Shown here one piece after another: positions 25,848 through 34,804 of a stretch of 64,000 nucleotides of DNA. The stretch is from Pseudobacter sp. (GTDB taxonomy: Bacteria > Bacteroidota > Bacteroidia > Chitinophagales > Chitinophagaceae), in contig JAFIGX010000022.1 in assembly GCA_017849455.1 (NCBI GenBank), forward strand, positions 558,001 through 622,000, given 5' to 3'. Both the position numbers and the translations under genes were made by a program. The stretch's first letter is position 1; every line of letters starts with the position of its first letter. Under the pieces are notes generated by a model, which had not been told where the DNA came from, made no database searches, and worked only from the letters and a program-made list of their open reading frames with translations.

Positions 25848-27629
25848 CTAAAAATAATTCACATAGCCTAAATGTATCTTCGACTGTCGCAGGTTGAATT
25901 TGGTATCGTCGCGCTTACCCACTGCATACGATATATTGAAGATACCTGCTTTTGTTTCGAATGCCATCCCGAAGCCGGTTCCCAGGAAGGAGTTCTTGGT
26001 GTTGATAGTTCTGGTAGCTGATTTCACCCAACCCATGTCTATGAATGCGAACAGGTATGAATTCTGCCCGATCAGATAACGATATTCCGTAGTGCCGACG
26101 GCATACTGTGAAGCATAGATGCTTTCTTCATCGAAGCCCCTGAGCAATTTGTACCCTCCGATCTGGAAGAGCTCATTGCGGAAGATATTGGGGCTTTCGA
26201 ACCAGCCACCATTTACTCCCACTTTGAGTGTGGAGAACCTGGTCAGTTTGAAAAAGTGCGCCCCGTTCAGCTTGATGCGGAACTGGTATGATTTGAGCTT
26301 CATCGTATCGTACAGGGAATTGAAATCGAATGCCGGATCGGCCGGGTCTTTGAGCTTTACGATCACATTGTTCTTCCGGATGGTCTTGGTGCCTGCTGCA
26401 GCACTGAGCACCAGTTCCGTTCCCTTGCGTGGATTGAAACGGTAGTCGGTATGATATAATTCATAGTTGACGCCAAGGTTTATTGCGGTTACATCTGCTT
26501 CCTGCGGCAACTGACGGTTGCTTTTCACGGCGAAGGTATCGACGGTGAGCAGGTTGCTGATGGTATTCTGAATGAACACACTGCCGGTCTTGTCGGCCGA
26601 TACGGCATATTGCACGCCCAGCAGCAGGTTGATGTTCACGAAAGACGAGTCTTTTTTGAAGAGGTCGAAGCCGAAATTCGCTCCGAAGGGAGAATTGAAA
26701 AGATAAGGTTGCTGAAAGGCCAGGTTGAGCCGTGGCGATTTCACCTGTATCTGTTGCCAGTTGAGACCGATGGTCTCTCCGTTGCCCAGTGCGTTCCTGA
26801 GGTTGATGGTAGCTTCACCTGTGATGAGCAGCTTGTTGCTTTCGATTTGGTTGTTGTTGGGCAGGAAGCCTACCAGCACATTTACCTGGCTGCTTTTCTT
26901 CGGCGCCAGGTATACATTGAGGATGGAACCGGTGCCGAGCAGGGTGAGGTCCCAGGGTTGCTGTTCCTGCACATAAGGCAGTTCCCTGAATCGCCTGCTG
27001 ATGGCCTGCAGCTTTTCTTTCCGGAATATGCTGCCATTGGGGATGCCCAGGTAGTGCTGCAGGAAGTTGGAAGAGATATTTGCATTTCCGTAGTTGCGGA
27101 TGCTGTCGATCTTGTACAGGGGGCCTTTGTCGACCTTCAGACCTGCATACAATTCCTGATCGACGAACCGTACGCTGTCGAGCGTTACACTGGCGAATGG
27201 ATAACCGTTGTTCTCCAGGTAGTCGAGTATCTTTTGTTGCAGGGCCTGCGTCTGGTACAGGTCGAGCCGTTTCTGGTCGTAGTCTTTCCGGTTCCAGCCA
27301 ACGATGTCGAGCAATTTTCTATCTACGGAATCTGTATTGAGCCGCGCCCAGTGAAGCTGTTCGCCGGTATAGAGATGAATGGCAGCTTCGGTTGAATCAT
27401 AACGTACACTATCAACCGAAGCAGAGGCGTACCCCCTGGATTGCAGGAGTCCGGGCAGTTTAACGATGTATTCGGTGCAGGCAGTCCGGTTCCTGAAGTT
27501 GGTTTGCAGTTTCAGGGTGTCTTTCACGAATACCGTGTCCCTGTCCACCGGCACGATCCGCAATTGGTATTGCGCTTCCGCAGTGCAGCATACGACCAAC
27601 AATAACATAAAAGCAGTCCACCGGCTCAT
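25848..27629 (-). CDS. BamA/TamA-like outer-membrane protein
   Basis: 593 residues from ATG 27629, which gives a good signal peptide (MSRWTAFMLLLVVCCTAEAQ). The frame extends 22 codons upstream, but that lacks secretion features. The N-terminal half has POTRA-like segments (QKILDYLENNGYPFASVTLD, VDKGPLYKIDSIRNYGNANI). The C-terminal half is a 16-strand-type barrel with GYKLLRGFDEESIYASQYAV, the conserved RGF motif, and ends in ...KIHLGYVNYF with a terminal Phe. It likely inserts or exports outer-membrane proteins. It ends 18 bases before the DUF4271 gene. Confidence 0.85.
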   Translation of the reverse strand: MSRWTAFMLLLVVCCTAEAQYQLRIVPVDRDTVFVKDTLKLQTNFRNRTACTEYIVKLPGLLQSRGYASASVDSVRYDSTEAAIHLYTGEQLHWARLNTDSVDRKLLDIVGWNRKDYDQKRLDLYQTQALQQKILDYLENNGYPFASVTLDSVRFVDQELYAGLKVDKGPLYKIDSIRNYGNANISSNFLQHYLGIPNGSIFRKEKLQAISRRFRELPYVQEQQPWDLTLLGTGSILNVYLAPKKSSQVNVLVGFLPNNNQIESNKLLITGEATINLRNALGNGETIGLNWQQIQVKSPRLNLAFQQPYLFNSPFGANFGFDLFKKDSSFVNINLLLGVQYAVSADKTGSVFIQNTISNLLTVDTFAVKSNRQLPQEADVTAINLGVNYELYHTDYRFNPRKGTELVLSAAAGTKTIRKNNVIVKLKDPADPAFDFNSLYDTMKLKSYQFRIKLNGAHFFKLTRFSTLKVGVNGGWFESPNIFRNELFQIGGYKLLRGFDEESIYASQYAVGTTEYRYLIGQNSYLFAFIDMGWVKSATRTINTKNSFLGTGFGMAFETKAGIFNISYAVGKRDDTKFNLRQSKIHLGYVNYF

Positions 27630-27644
27630 AGTTTTTCTTCTTCT

Positions 27645-27652
27645 TACCTTTG
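27645..27652 (+). promoter_or_regulatory. -7 promoter box (TACCTTTG) for hemW
   Basis: Exact TAnnTTTG match 32 bases before the hemW ATG, in the short gap from the divergent BamA-like gene. Confidence 0.5.
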
Positions 27653-27684
27653 GGGTGTAATATCCGATAAAATTCTGTTCGATC

Positions 27685-28809
27685 ATGGCAGGCATCTATC
27701 TACATATCCCTTTTTGCAGGCGGGCCTGTCATTATTGTAATTTCCATTTTTCCACCTCCCTGGCCCTACAGAACGATTTTCTTACTGCTTTATTGAAGGA
27801 GATCAGCCTTCAAAAAGATTTCCTGCAGGGCGAGCCGGTAGGGACTATTTATTTCGGAGGAGGCACCCCTTCCCTGCTGGAGAATGCCCAATTAGAGAGC
27901 ATCCTGCGGGCCCTTCAGCAGCATTTCAGCATCAGCGACGATGCAGAGATCACACTGGAAGCGAACCCCGACGATATCGATGCACAAAAATTATCCGGCT
28001 GGAAGCAGGCCGGCATCAACCGGCTGAGCATCGGCATACAGTCTTTTTTCGAAGAAGACCTGCAATGGATGAACCGCGCACATAACGCCACCCAGGCATA
28101 TCGATGCCTTTCGCTGGCCCTGGAGCAATTCGGTAATATCACCATCGATTTGATCTATGGTTCACCCGGACTTACCGATGATAAATGGAAAAGGAATGTG
28201 GCCACCGCCATTGACCTGGGCATTCCCCATCTCTCCTGCTATGCATTGACGGTAGAGCCAAAGACTGCGCTCGATTCCATGATCCGCTCGCACAAAAGCA
28301 AGGCAGTGAACAGTGAGGACCAGGCCCGGCATTTCCTTTTGCTGATGGACTGGCTGCAGCAGGCCGGCTACGAACATTACGAGATCTCCAATTTTGCTTT
28401 ACCAGGCCATCGCAGCCGGCATAACAGTTCCTACTGGCAGGGAAAAAAATACCTGGGGCTAGGCCCTTCTGCCCATTCCTTCAATGGAACAGACCGGCAA
28501 TGGAATATCGCCAATAATGCCTTGTATATTCAATCCCTCAAAAATGATGTAGTGCCATTTGAATTGGAGACACTGACTGAAACGCAGCGACTGAATGAAT
28601 ACATCATGACCGGACTGCGTACCCTGGAAGGGATCAACCTTTCGTATATCCGGCAACGGTTCGGCAAGTGGGCGGAAGAATCTATCCGCAAAGCCAGTCG
28701 CACACATATCGATGGGCTCCTGCTGGAAGAAAAAGGCTCGCAGCTCAGGTTAACCGGTCGTGGGAAATTATTATGTGATGGTATTACGGTCGACCTGTTT
28801 TCAGAATAG
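27685..28809 (+). CDS. hemW: Radical SAM heme chaperone HemW
   Basis: 374 residues. MAGIYLHIPFCRRACHYCNF carries the [4Fe-4S] motif CX3CX2C followed by Phe, the pattern of HemW and not of coproporphyrinogen dehydrogenase HemN. TIYFGGGTPSLL and EITLEANPDD bind SAM; RLSIGIQSFFEEDLQWMNRA and IDLIYGSPGLT follow. The C-terminal HemN_C domain has EYIMTGLRTLEGINLSYIRQ. HemW binds heme and helps deliver it to respiratory proteins. Close to hemD across the BamA-like and DUF4271 genes. Confidence 0.93.
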   Translation: MAGIYLHIPFCRRACHYCNFHFSTSLALQNDFLTALLKEISLQKDFLQGEPVGTIYFGGGTPSLLENAQLESILRALQQHFSISDDAEITLEANPDDIDAQKLSGWKQAGINRLSIGIQSFFEEDLQWMNRAHNATQAYRCLSLALEQFGNITIDLIYGSPGLTDDKWKRNVATAIDLGIPHLSCYALTVEPKTALDSMIRSHKSKAVNSEDQARHFLLLMDWLQQAGYEHYEISNFALPGHRSRHNSSYWQGKKYLGLGPSAHSFNGTDRQWNIANNALYIQSLKNDVVPFELETLTETQRLNEYIMTGLRTLEGINLSYIRQRFGKWAEESIRKASRTHIDGLLLEEKGSQLRLTGRGKLLCDGITVDLFSE

Positions 28810-28857
28810 ATAACAGCCAGGGTTTTTCGTAAATTTATTCTCCCATTCCCAACGACT

Positions 28858-29325
28858 ATGAGTTACAATGCCCCTTTAGACCTGACCTCCAAACTGATCA
28901 CCAACATCATGATAGCCATCTTTCTTGTGCTGTTCGCCCTTCAGCCGCTTAGTCCTTTCACCTATATCATGCTCCCTACCCTGCTCATCACCTGGGGAAT
29001 TCATCCCACGAAATATTTGATCACAGATAATATGGTGATCATAAAGAGACCTTTCGGGAATATCAGGCTGGCAATCGGGGATATCACCCTGATCGAGCAG
29101 CTCGGCCCGGAACAGATGGGATTCAGTATTCGGATGTTTGCATCCGGCGGACTATTTGGATACCTGGGAATATTCAGGTCGGATAAGTTGGGAACTTATT
29201 CCATGTGGAGCACCAATATAAAAGACCAGGTACTATTGATCGTGAACGGTAAGAAGATCGTGATCAGTCCATCCAACCCACAGGCTTTTGTACTCGAAGT
29301 GAAGAACAGGTTCAGGCAATCCTGA
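28858..29325 (+). CDS. Small membrane protein with PH-like domain
   Basis: 155 residues. Two hydrophobic helices (about 16-33 and 35-50: IMIAIFLVLFALQPLSPF, YIMLPTLLITWGI) precede a beta-rich cytosolic part (KYLITDNMVIIKRPFGNIRL, GKKIVISPSNPQAFVLEVKN) that looks like a bacterial PH domain. The family I associate it with is the bacterial PH (bPH) group; function unknown. It lies 48 bases after hemW on the same strand. Confidence 0.6.
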   Translation: MSYNAPLDLTSKLITNIMIAIFLVLFALQPLSPFTYIMLPTLLITWGIHPTKYLITDNMVIIKRPFGNIRLAIGDITLIEQLGPEQMGFSIRMFASGGLFGYLGIFRSDKLGTYSMWSTNIKDQVLLIVNGKKIVISPSNPQAFVLEVKNRFRQS

Positions 29326-29328
29326 ATT

Positions 29329-29436
29329 TTACGAATGACGACGGGCTTTCCGGGACTTGATGATCTCGGCGATGGTCAGTATCCCGACCATGATAAGAAT
29401 GGCTGTGCCTCCGTATGCAGTAAATGAGAAAGGCAT
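29329..29436 (-). CDS. 35-residue membrane microprotein downstream of gpsA
   Basis: The ORF starts ATG at 29436, only 7 bases after the gpsA stop, and ends TAA at 29329. It encodes MPFSFTAYGGTAILIMVGIL followed by TIAEIIKSRKARRHS: a single helix (about residues 8-26) and a basic C-terminal tail (KSRKARRHS), giving a likely N-out/C-in topology. The tight spacing behind gpsA and the clean helix-plus-charge layout support a real gene, but I know no family. Confidence 0.5.
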   Translation of the reverse strand: MPFSFTAYGGTAILIMVGILTIAEIIKSRKARRHS

Positions 29437-29443
29437 ATACTAT

Positions 29444-30481
29444 TTAGACGAGAAACTGCTCTATTTGTTTCAACCCATCGGCAGGTTTAACATTTTCCCA
29501 AAGTATCCGGTAGATAGTGCCTGCAATGGGCATTTCGGCCCCTACTTCCTTATTGATCAGGTAAATAGACCGGCTGGCATTGTATCCTTCGGCCACCATA
29601 TTCATTTCCAGTTGGGCCGATTTCACGGAATATCCTTTCCCGATCATATTCCCGAATGTGCGGTTCCGGCTATACAGCGAATAACAGGTTACCAGCAGAT
29701 CGCCGAGATAAACAGAAGCGGCATAGTTCGGCGTTTTGCGGTGGGTGATCGGGTCTTCGCCATCGTGCACACCTACTTCTATACGCTGTATCCCCACTTT
29801 TCTCAGGAAACCGGCCATTTCATCGGCGCAGTTCGCAATGAGTACGCTCAGGAAATTATCTCCATATTCAAGACCATGAGCAATACCTGCGCCCAGTGCA
29901 TAAATATTTTTCAGGATGGCTGCATATTGAACGCCATACACATCGGAGTTGACGATGGTATTCAGGTATTCCGTGTTGAAACAGGCCGCTATGTTTTCGG
30001 TAGTGGCAAGATCGGTACCTGAAAAAGTAAGGTACGATAGTTTTTCCCTGGCCACTTCTTCTGCATGACAGGGCCCCATGATGGTGAAATAATCGGAGAG
30101 GGAGAATTTATATTCACGCTGTAAAAAATCGTTCAGCAGCAGGTTTTGCCCGGGCATGATACCTTTCACGGCTGAGATGATCTTTTTCCCTTCGAAGGCC
30201 CCTGCTTCGAGGCCCGACAGTGTATCGACGATATAGGCTGATGGAACCGCTATTACGATATACTCGTTATCGGCCACCACTTTCCGGATATCGGTTGTGA
30301 GTTCCAGCAGCCCTGTATTGAAAAATACGGAGCTTAGGTAGGTAGGATTATGACGCCGTTGCTGCAGGTGTTGAACGATATGTTCCGTTCTCACCCACCA
30401 GTTGACCTTATGTTGATTATCCGTAAGGATCTTTGCAAGCGCCGTCGCCCAGCTTCCGCTTCCGATAATGGCCAATCGCAT
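29444..30481 (-). CDS. gpsA: Glycerol-3-phosphate dehydrogenase [NAD(P)+]
   Basis: 345 residues. The N-terminal Rossmann motif is MRLAIIGSGSWATALAKIL, followed by NEYIVIAVPSAYIVDTL and SAVKGIMPGQNLLL. The catalytic/helical domain shows DVYGVQYAAILKNIYALGAG with the active-site Lys, and YLGDLLVTCYSLYSRNRTFG. The enzyme makes sn-glycerol 3-phosphate for phospholipid synthesis. Transcription is probably from a TACTTTTG box just upstream. The microprotein follows 7 bases later. Confidence 0.95.
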   Translation of the reverse strand: MRLAIIGSGSWATALAKILTDNQHKVNWWVRTEHIVQHLQQRRHNPTYLSSVFFNTGLLELTTDIRKVVADNEYIVIAVPSAYIVDTLSGLEAGAFEGKKIISAVKGIMPGQNLLLNDFLQREYKFSLSDYFTIMGPCHAEEVAREKLSYLTFSGTDLATTENIAACFNTEYLNTIVNSDVYGVQYAAILKNIYALGAGIAHGLEYGDNFLSVLIANCADEMAGFLRKVGIQRIEVGVHDGEDPITHRKTPNYAASVYLGDLLVTCYSLYSRNRTFGNMIGKGYSVKSAQLEMNMVAEGYNASRSIYLINKEVGAEMPIAGTIYRILWENVKPADGLKQIEQFLV

Positions 30482-30497
30482 ACGCAGTTCTTTGCCG

Positions 30498-30505
30498 CAA
30501 AAGTA
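30498..30505 (-). promoter_or_regulatory. -7 promoter box (TACTTTTG) for gpsA
   Basis: Exact TAnnTTTG match on the minus strand 16 bases upstream of the gpsA ATG; no clear -33 TTG. Confidence 0.45.
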
Positions 30506-30536
30506 AGGAAAAGGAAAAAAGTGGGTTTTCGGTTGC

Positions 30537-30552
30537 CACTAAGACACGAAGA
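30537..30552. repeat. Fragment of the 'ccactaag-cacgaag' intergenic repeat
   Basis: ccactaagacacgaag matches the arm of the 23844 inverted repeat with one change (g to a). No second arm is present. It lies between the adaptor gene stop and gpsA. Confidence 0.45.
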
Positions 30553-30568
30553 AAGCAGTACCTCTATC

Positions 30569-31933
30569 CTACTTCTTTACTTCAAACAATTTATCTGCCG
30601 GCACTACTTTTACTTTAGTGCCATCTTTCAGAATTTTACTGACCACATTATATGGTGCGGATACGATCTCATCACCTTCATTCAATCCTTCCAGGATCTC
30701 GATATGATTGATATCCTGGATACCTGTCTTGACTTTTTTTCTTTTTACTGTACCATCGGGTTGCAGCACGAATACCACTTCATCGAGATCGGAGCCGACA
30801 GTCGTTTTCGTTTGCTCCTGCATGCCTTCATCCGGTTTCTTATCCTTGTTGGCATTCGCCACTTTGTCGGTCCCTTTTTCCCGTGTGGTCACTGCATTGA
30901 TAGCGGCTGCCAGCACATTATTTTTGGTAGTTGTCTGGATATCCGCACTGGCATTCATTCCGGGGCGGAACGGGAACTTATTGTCGGCCGAAATGAGGTC
31001 TTTATATGATTCAGGCAGTATGCGGATATGTACTTTATAATTGGTAACATCATTGGTGGTCGCGGATGAAGCGCTGGCAGCGGTAGTATTGCTGCTGGCG
31101 ATCTTGGTAACGATCCCTTTGAATTTCCGGTTATTGTAGGCATCCACTTCGATCAGGGCAGAATCGTTCAGGCTTACTTTAGGAATATCGTTCTCGCCAA
31201 CATCCACCAGCACTTCGATCACCCTCATATCGGCGATACGCATCATTTCCGTACCGGCCATCATGGAGTTACCAACCACACGTTCCCCCCTTTTCACGTT
31301 CATGAGGGAGATCACCCCATCCCTGGGAGCGAGGATCGCTGTACGGCCAAGGTCTTTGGCTGCTTTTTCCAGGTTGGCCTGTGCGCCCTGGATAGACGCT
31401 TCTCCGCGGCGGATACCTTGTAAAGCTGCATTGTAATTGGATTGGGCCGAACGCAGGGAGTTCTCTGCCTGCTCGAATTCGGCGGTAGAGATCACTTTGT
31501 CGGCCAGCAATTGCTTCTGACGGTCGAAGGTGCGCTGGGCCAGGTCAACGGCCGATTTGAGACCGGGCAACGCTGCCTTGTTGTTTTCCAGGCTTGCCCG
31601 TTCCTGGTCGACTATGGCGGCAGCCTGGTTGCGCTGCATGGAGTAGATATCTGCGTATATACGTGCCAGTATGTCGCCTTTCTTCACGCTGTCCCCTTCC
31701 TGGTATCTAAGCTCCACTATTTCACCGGAAATATCCGGGCTCACTTTCACTTCGGTTTCAGGGAATACTTTTCCGCTGGCATTCACTGATTCTATGATGG
31801 TGCGTTTCAGCACTTTTTCGGTGGCTACCTTCAGGCCCTCATCCTTCCCGATCACGCCTCCTGATTTCAGTCCGATCAGCAGCACGATCAACAGGACAAG
31901 GATAATGACGATCCACCAGATTTTCTTCTTCAT
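30569..31933 (-). CDS. HlyD/MacA-type periplasmic adaptor of an efflux system
   Basis: 454 residues. A single N-terminal anchor (about 4-24, IWWIVIILVLLIVLLIGL) is followed by the biotinyl-lipoyl half (SGKVFPETEVKVSPDISGEI, LRYQEGDSVKKGDILARIYA), a long alpha-hairpin rich in Gln/Ala/Leu (about 100-195), the second lipoyl half (TAILAPRDGVISLMNVKRGE) and beta-barrel and membrane-proximal domains. Such proteins link an inner-membrane pump to a TolC channel. The TolC gene precedes it by 60 bases; no ABC or RND pump gene is adjacent. Confidence 0.9.
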   Translation of the reverse strand: MKKKIWWIVIILVLLIVLLIGLKSGGVIGKDEGLKVATEKVLKRTIIESVNASGKVFPETEVKVSPDISGEIVELRYQEGDSVKKGDILARIYADIYSMQRNQAAAIVDQERASLENNKAALPGLKSAVDLAQRTFDRQKQLLADKVISTAEFEQAENSLRSAQSNYNAALQGIRRGEASIQGAQANLEKAAKDLGRTAILAPRDGVISLMNVKRGERVVGNSMMAGTEMMRIADMRVIEVLVDVGENDIPKVSLNDSALIEVDAYNNRKFKGIVTKIASSNTTAASASSATTNDVTNYKVHIRILPESYKDLISADNKFPFRPGMNASADIQTTTKNNVLAAAINAVTTREKGTDKVANANKDKKPDEGMQEQTKTTVGSDLDEVVFVLQPDGTVKRKKVKTGIQDINHIEILEGLNEGDEIVSAPYNVVSKILKDGTKVKVVPADKLFEVKK

Positions 31934-31993
31934 AACTGTAACTATTTCGTTTGGTTGGTTTGCAAGTTTGTCGCTTTATATGGGGTATGCTTA

Positions 31994-33490
31994 TTATAAT
32001 CTAATGCCCATCCCTTTATAATATTCCAGTACTTTCATCTTGAATACATAATCGAACTGGGAGCCTGCCTGGTCAAGTCTGGCGCGGGTCAGGTTATTCT
32101 GGCTGATGATGAGGTCTACGGTGCTGAGCAATCCGAGGGAGAACCTTTTCACAGCATAATCATAGGTCTTTTGTGTTAGGGCTACTGTGGTCTTGGTGGC
32201 ATTGAATTTCTGCATAGCTGCCATTGCACTATAGTAAGCCTTATAAATATCGTTTTTAAGGGTCTGGTTGGCCAGGTCACGGGTGATCTGTGCATTCCTG
32301 TAATTCAGCTTCGCTCTTTCATAGTTGAATTTCGTATTACCGCCACTGTTAATAGGTACGGATATATTCAGTCCGAGGCCCTGCCGGAAGTTGTTATCGA
32401 GCTGTGTTCCCCATCCGTCCCATCTTTCCCCAAAACTTTTTTTACCCTGCGTATACGAGTAGGAAGCTCCCTTTACCGGATACAGTGTTCCGTTTGCATC
32501 GGCAACGGTAGCAGGGATCAGGTTGCCATTATTATCCAAACCAATGCTAGGCACATATCCATTGAACTTGTAGCCTGTTATTTTGGTATTGGAACTGGAG
32601 AACTGGGTGCCCAGTGAGCCTCCAAGGGATATGGTGGGCAAGAAACTGGCTTTGATCGCTTTCAGGTTCGATTCGTGTCCCTGTATGCGAAGTGCATTGG
32701 CCTTTTGTGCAGGTTGATTCTGTAGCCCGATCTGGTAAACGGTTTCCGGCTGCAATTCAGCGATGGGCTCAACCGGGATCTGCTCCACCGGCGGCGTAGC
32801 GATGTCGAATGGAAGACCTGCATCGATGTTCAGCACTGCTTTCAACTGAAGCAGATTCTGGTCGGCGGTTGCCTGGGCGGAGATATAATTCGAGCTGTCG
32901 GTGGCATATTGGCCTTCCAGGTTCAGTGCTTCCAGTTCCGGGATAGCGCCCGCATCCACTTTTTTCCTGGCGATCGCTACCTGGTCGGCAGTCTGGTGCA
33001 TCTGGATCTTCGCAATATCTACCTGCTGCCTGGCCAGCAGGATCTGCAGGTAATAAGTGGCCACGTTAAGAGCGATATCATTCTTGAGCTTCTCCACATC
33101 CATGCTGGCGGCATCGCTGGTATAGCGGCTGGTATTGATGGCATTGCGGATCCTGTGCCAGTTGAATACGGTCACCGATGCGTTCAGATCGAAGGTCTGG
33201 TACAGCAACTGGCTCGTACCACTACCGTAAGTGTTGGTATTCGGGTCGATCGAACGGCCCCAGCGCAAACCCAATCCGCTGCTGAAATCCGCATTCGGTA
33301 ATTGTGACCATTTACTCTGCTGAAGGTCTACTGCAGCCAGGCGTGCCTGGATGTCGCTTTGTTTCACGGAAATATTATTTGCCAGCGCATAATCTACGCA
33401 ACGTTTTAAATCCCATTTTTCCTGGCTGAAAGAAGCATACACGAATGAAAGCTGTAACAATACAGTCAATAGCAATTTCCATTTCTTCAT
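31994..33490 (-). CDS. TolC-family outer-membrane efflux protein
   Basis: 498 residues from ATG 33490, which gives the signal peptide MKKWKLLLTVLLQLSFVYAS ending near FSQ. The mature part has two repeated long-helix units (DLKRCVDYALANNISVKQSD; LQPETVYQIGLQNQPAQKAN) and short barrel strands (GLGLNISVPINSGGNTKFNY), the TolC layout. The frame opens 16 codons earlier, but that part is not signal-like. A TACTTTTG box lies just before the chosen ATG (33495-33502). It is followed by the adaptor gene. Confidence 0.9.
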   Translation of the reverse strand: MKKWKLLLTVLLQLSFVYASFSQEKWDLKRCVDYALANNISVKQSDIQARLAAVDLQQSKWSQLPNADFSSGLGLRWGRSIDPNTNTYGSGTSQLLYQTFDLNASVTVFNWHRIRNAINTSRYTSDAASMDVEKLKNDIALNVATYYLQILLARQQVDIAKIQMHQTADQVAIARKKVDAGAIPELEALNLEGQYATDSSNYISAQATADQNLLQLKAVLNIDAGLPFDIATPPVEQIPVEPIAELQPETVYQIGLQNQPAQKANALRIQGHESNLKAIKASFLPTISLGGSLGTQFSSSNTKITGYKFNGYVPSIGLDNNGNLIPATVADANGTLYPVKGASYSYTQGKKSFGERWDGWGTQLDNNFRQGLGLNISVPINSGGNTKFNYERAKLNYRNAQITRDLANQTLKNDIYKAYYSAMAAMQKFNATKTTVALTQKTYDYAVKRFSLGLLSTVDLIISQNNLTRARLDQAGSQFDYVFKMKVLEYYKGMGIRL

Positions 33491-33619
33491 AGAACAAAAG
33501 TAATTGTAATGAAAGGGTGGCAGTCCGGTTTTTGACAAGCGGCGATCGGTGGATCACCCACACAAATTACACGCTACCGTCCAAAGCATGAAAAAAATAG
33601 CGTTAAATCGGGCCCAACG

Positions 33620-34792
33620 TCAGGACATGGCCGCAAAAGCCTGTTCCATATCAGCTACCAGGTAAGCGGCTTCTTCCAGCCCGACATATAAACGGACCAT
33701 CCGGTGCTCTTCATTACCGGCATCAAATGCGGAAGGCTGTATCGACGCACATCGGGGCATCACAAGGCTTTCATGCCCGCCCCAGCTTACAGCCATGAGT
33801 ATATGTCGCAGTGATTCGCAGAAGGTTACAATCTCCTCCATCTTTTCTGCACGGAGCACAATGGTGATCAGTCCACAAGCCCCGCTCATCTGCCGGCGGG
33901 CCAGCTCATACTGGGGGAATGAGGGGTCCAACGGGAAAAGTATACGTTCTACCCGGGACTGACTGCGCAGCCATTCGATCACTGTATGAGTAGTTTTTGT
34001 GATGCGTTCAAGGCGACTGGGTAGTGTTCTCAGTCCGCGGATCAGCAACCACGCATTGAAAGGAGAAATGCCATTACCCATTGCCATCAGTTCATTGTTG
34101 AAGATCTTTTCCATCATATCATGCCTGCCGGTGAGTACGCCCGCCACCACATCACTGTGCCCACCGATATATTTGGTGGCGGATTGCAGCACCATGTCGA
34201 TCCCCATCCCGATAGGCTGCTGGTGCAAGGGTGTGCAGTAGCTGTTATCACAGATGGTGGTGATGCCTTCGGCCCGGGCCAGTTCGGCGACAGCCCGGAG
34301 GTCTTGCAACGCAAAATCCCAGGTGTTGGGCGATTCAAGATAAATCAATTTGGTAGTGGGCAGAATGGCTCTTTCGAATTCTTCGATCCGGGTACCATCT
34401 ACATAGGTAGTGGCCACCCCGAACCGGGGTAAGGTCTGGTCGAAGATCTTCTGCGCCCAGCTATATGGTTTTTTGACCGATACGATATGATCGCCCGACT
34501 GAACATTCGATACCACGGAAGCATAAATGGCGCTCGCACCGCTGTTGAACACCAGGCAATCTTCCGCCCTGTCCAGGGCAGCCAGTTTTTTCCGGAGGAT
34601 ATCGAGTGTGGGATTCAATCCACGGGAGTAGATATATGCCCCGAACTCATTTTCAAAAACCCTGTGAAGGTCTTCCACTTTCTTAAAAGCGAAATTGCTG
34701 GTTTGTATGATGGGTGGCGCAACGGCATTGAAATAATGTTCGCGCTCTTCACCCAGTTCATTGAGGATATAAGACAGATCATAGGTCGACAT
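33620..34792 (-). CDS. Trans-sulfuration-family PLP enzyme (cystathionine gamma-synthase/beta-lyase-like)
   Basis: 390 residues, normal for the family. The N-terminus shows PPIIQTSNFAF and YIYSRGLNPTLDILRKKLAA; the PLP Asp is in TTICDNSYCTPLHQ (about D182) and the Schiff-base Lys is K207 in LQSATKYIGGHSDVVAG. The C-terminal domain includes SWGGHESLVMP. The exact reaction (cystathionine synthesis or cleavage, methionine gamma-lyase) cannot be told. It is followed 129 bases later by the TolC gene and preceded by an amino-acid permease 12 bases away, a likely operon. Confidence 0.9.
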   Translation of the reverse strand: MSTYDLSYILNELGEEREHYFNAVAPPIIQTSNFAFKKVEDLHRVFENEFGAYIYSRGLNPTLDILRKKLAALDRAEDCLVFNSGASAIYASVVSNVQSGDHIVSVKKPYSWAQKIFDQTLPRFGVATTYVDGTRIEEFERAILPTTKLIYLESPNTWDFALQDLRAVAELARAEGITTICDNSYCTPLHQQPIGMGIDMVLQSATKYIGGHSDVVAGVLTGRHDMMEKIFNNELMAMGNGISPFNAWLLIRGLRTLPSRLERITKTTHTVIEWLRSQSRVERILFPLDPSFPQYELARRQMSGACGLITIVLRAEKMEEIVTFCESLRHILMAVSWGGHESLVMPRCASIQPSAFDAGNEEHRMVRLYVGLEEAAYLVADMEQAFAAMS

Positions 34793-34804
34793 GGCAGCTA
34801 TTTT

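Noticed and set aside
26610..27395. Open frame of 261 codons on the plus strand over the BamA-like gene
   Set aside because: Lies entirely antisense to a good signal-peptide/POTRA gene; composition typical of a shadow frame.
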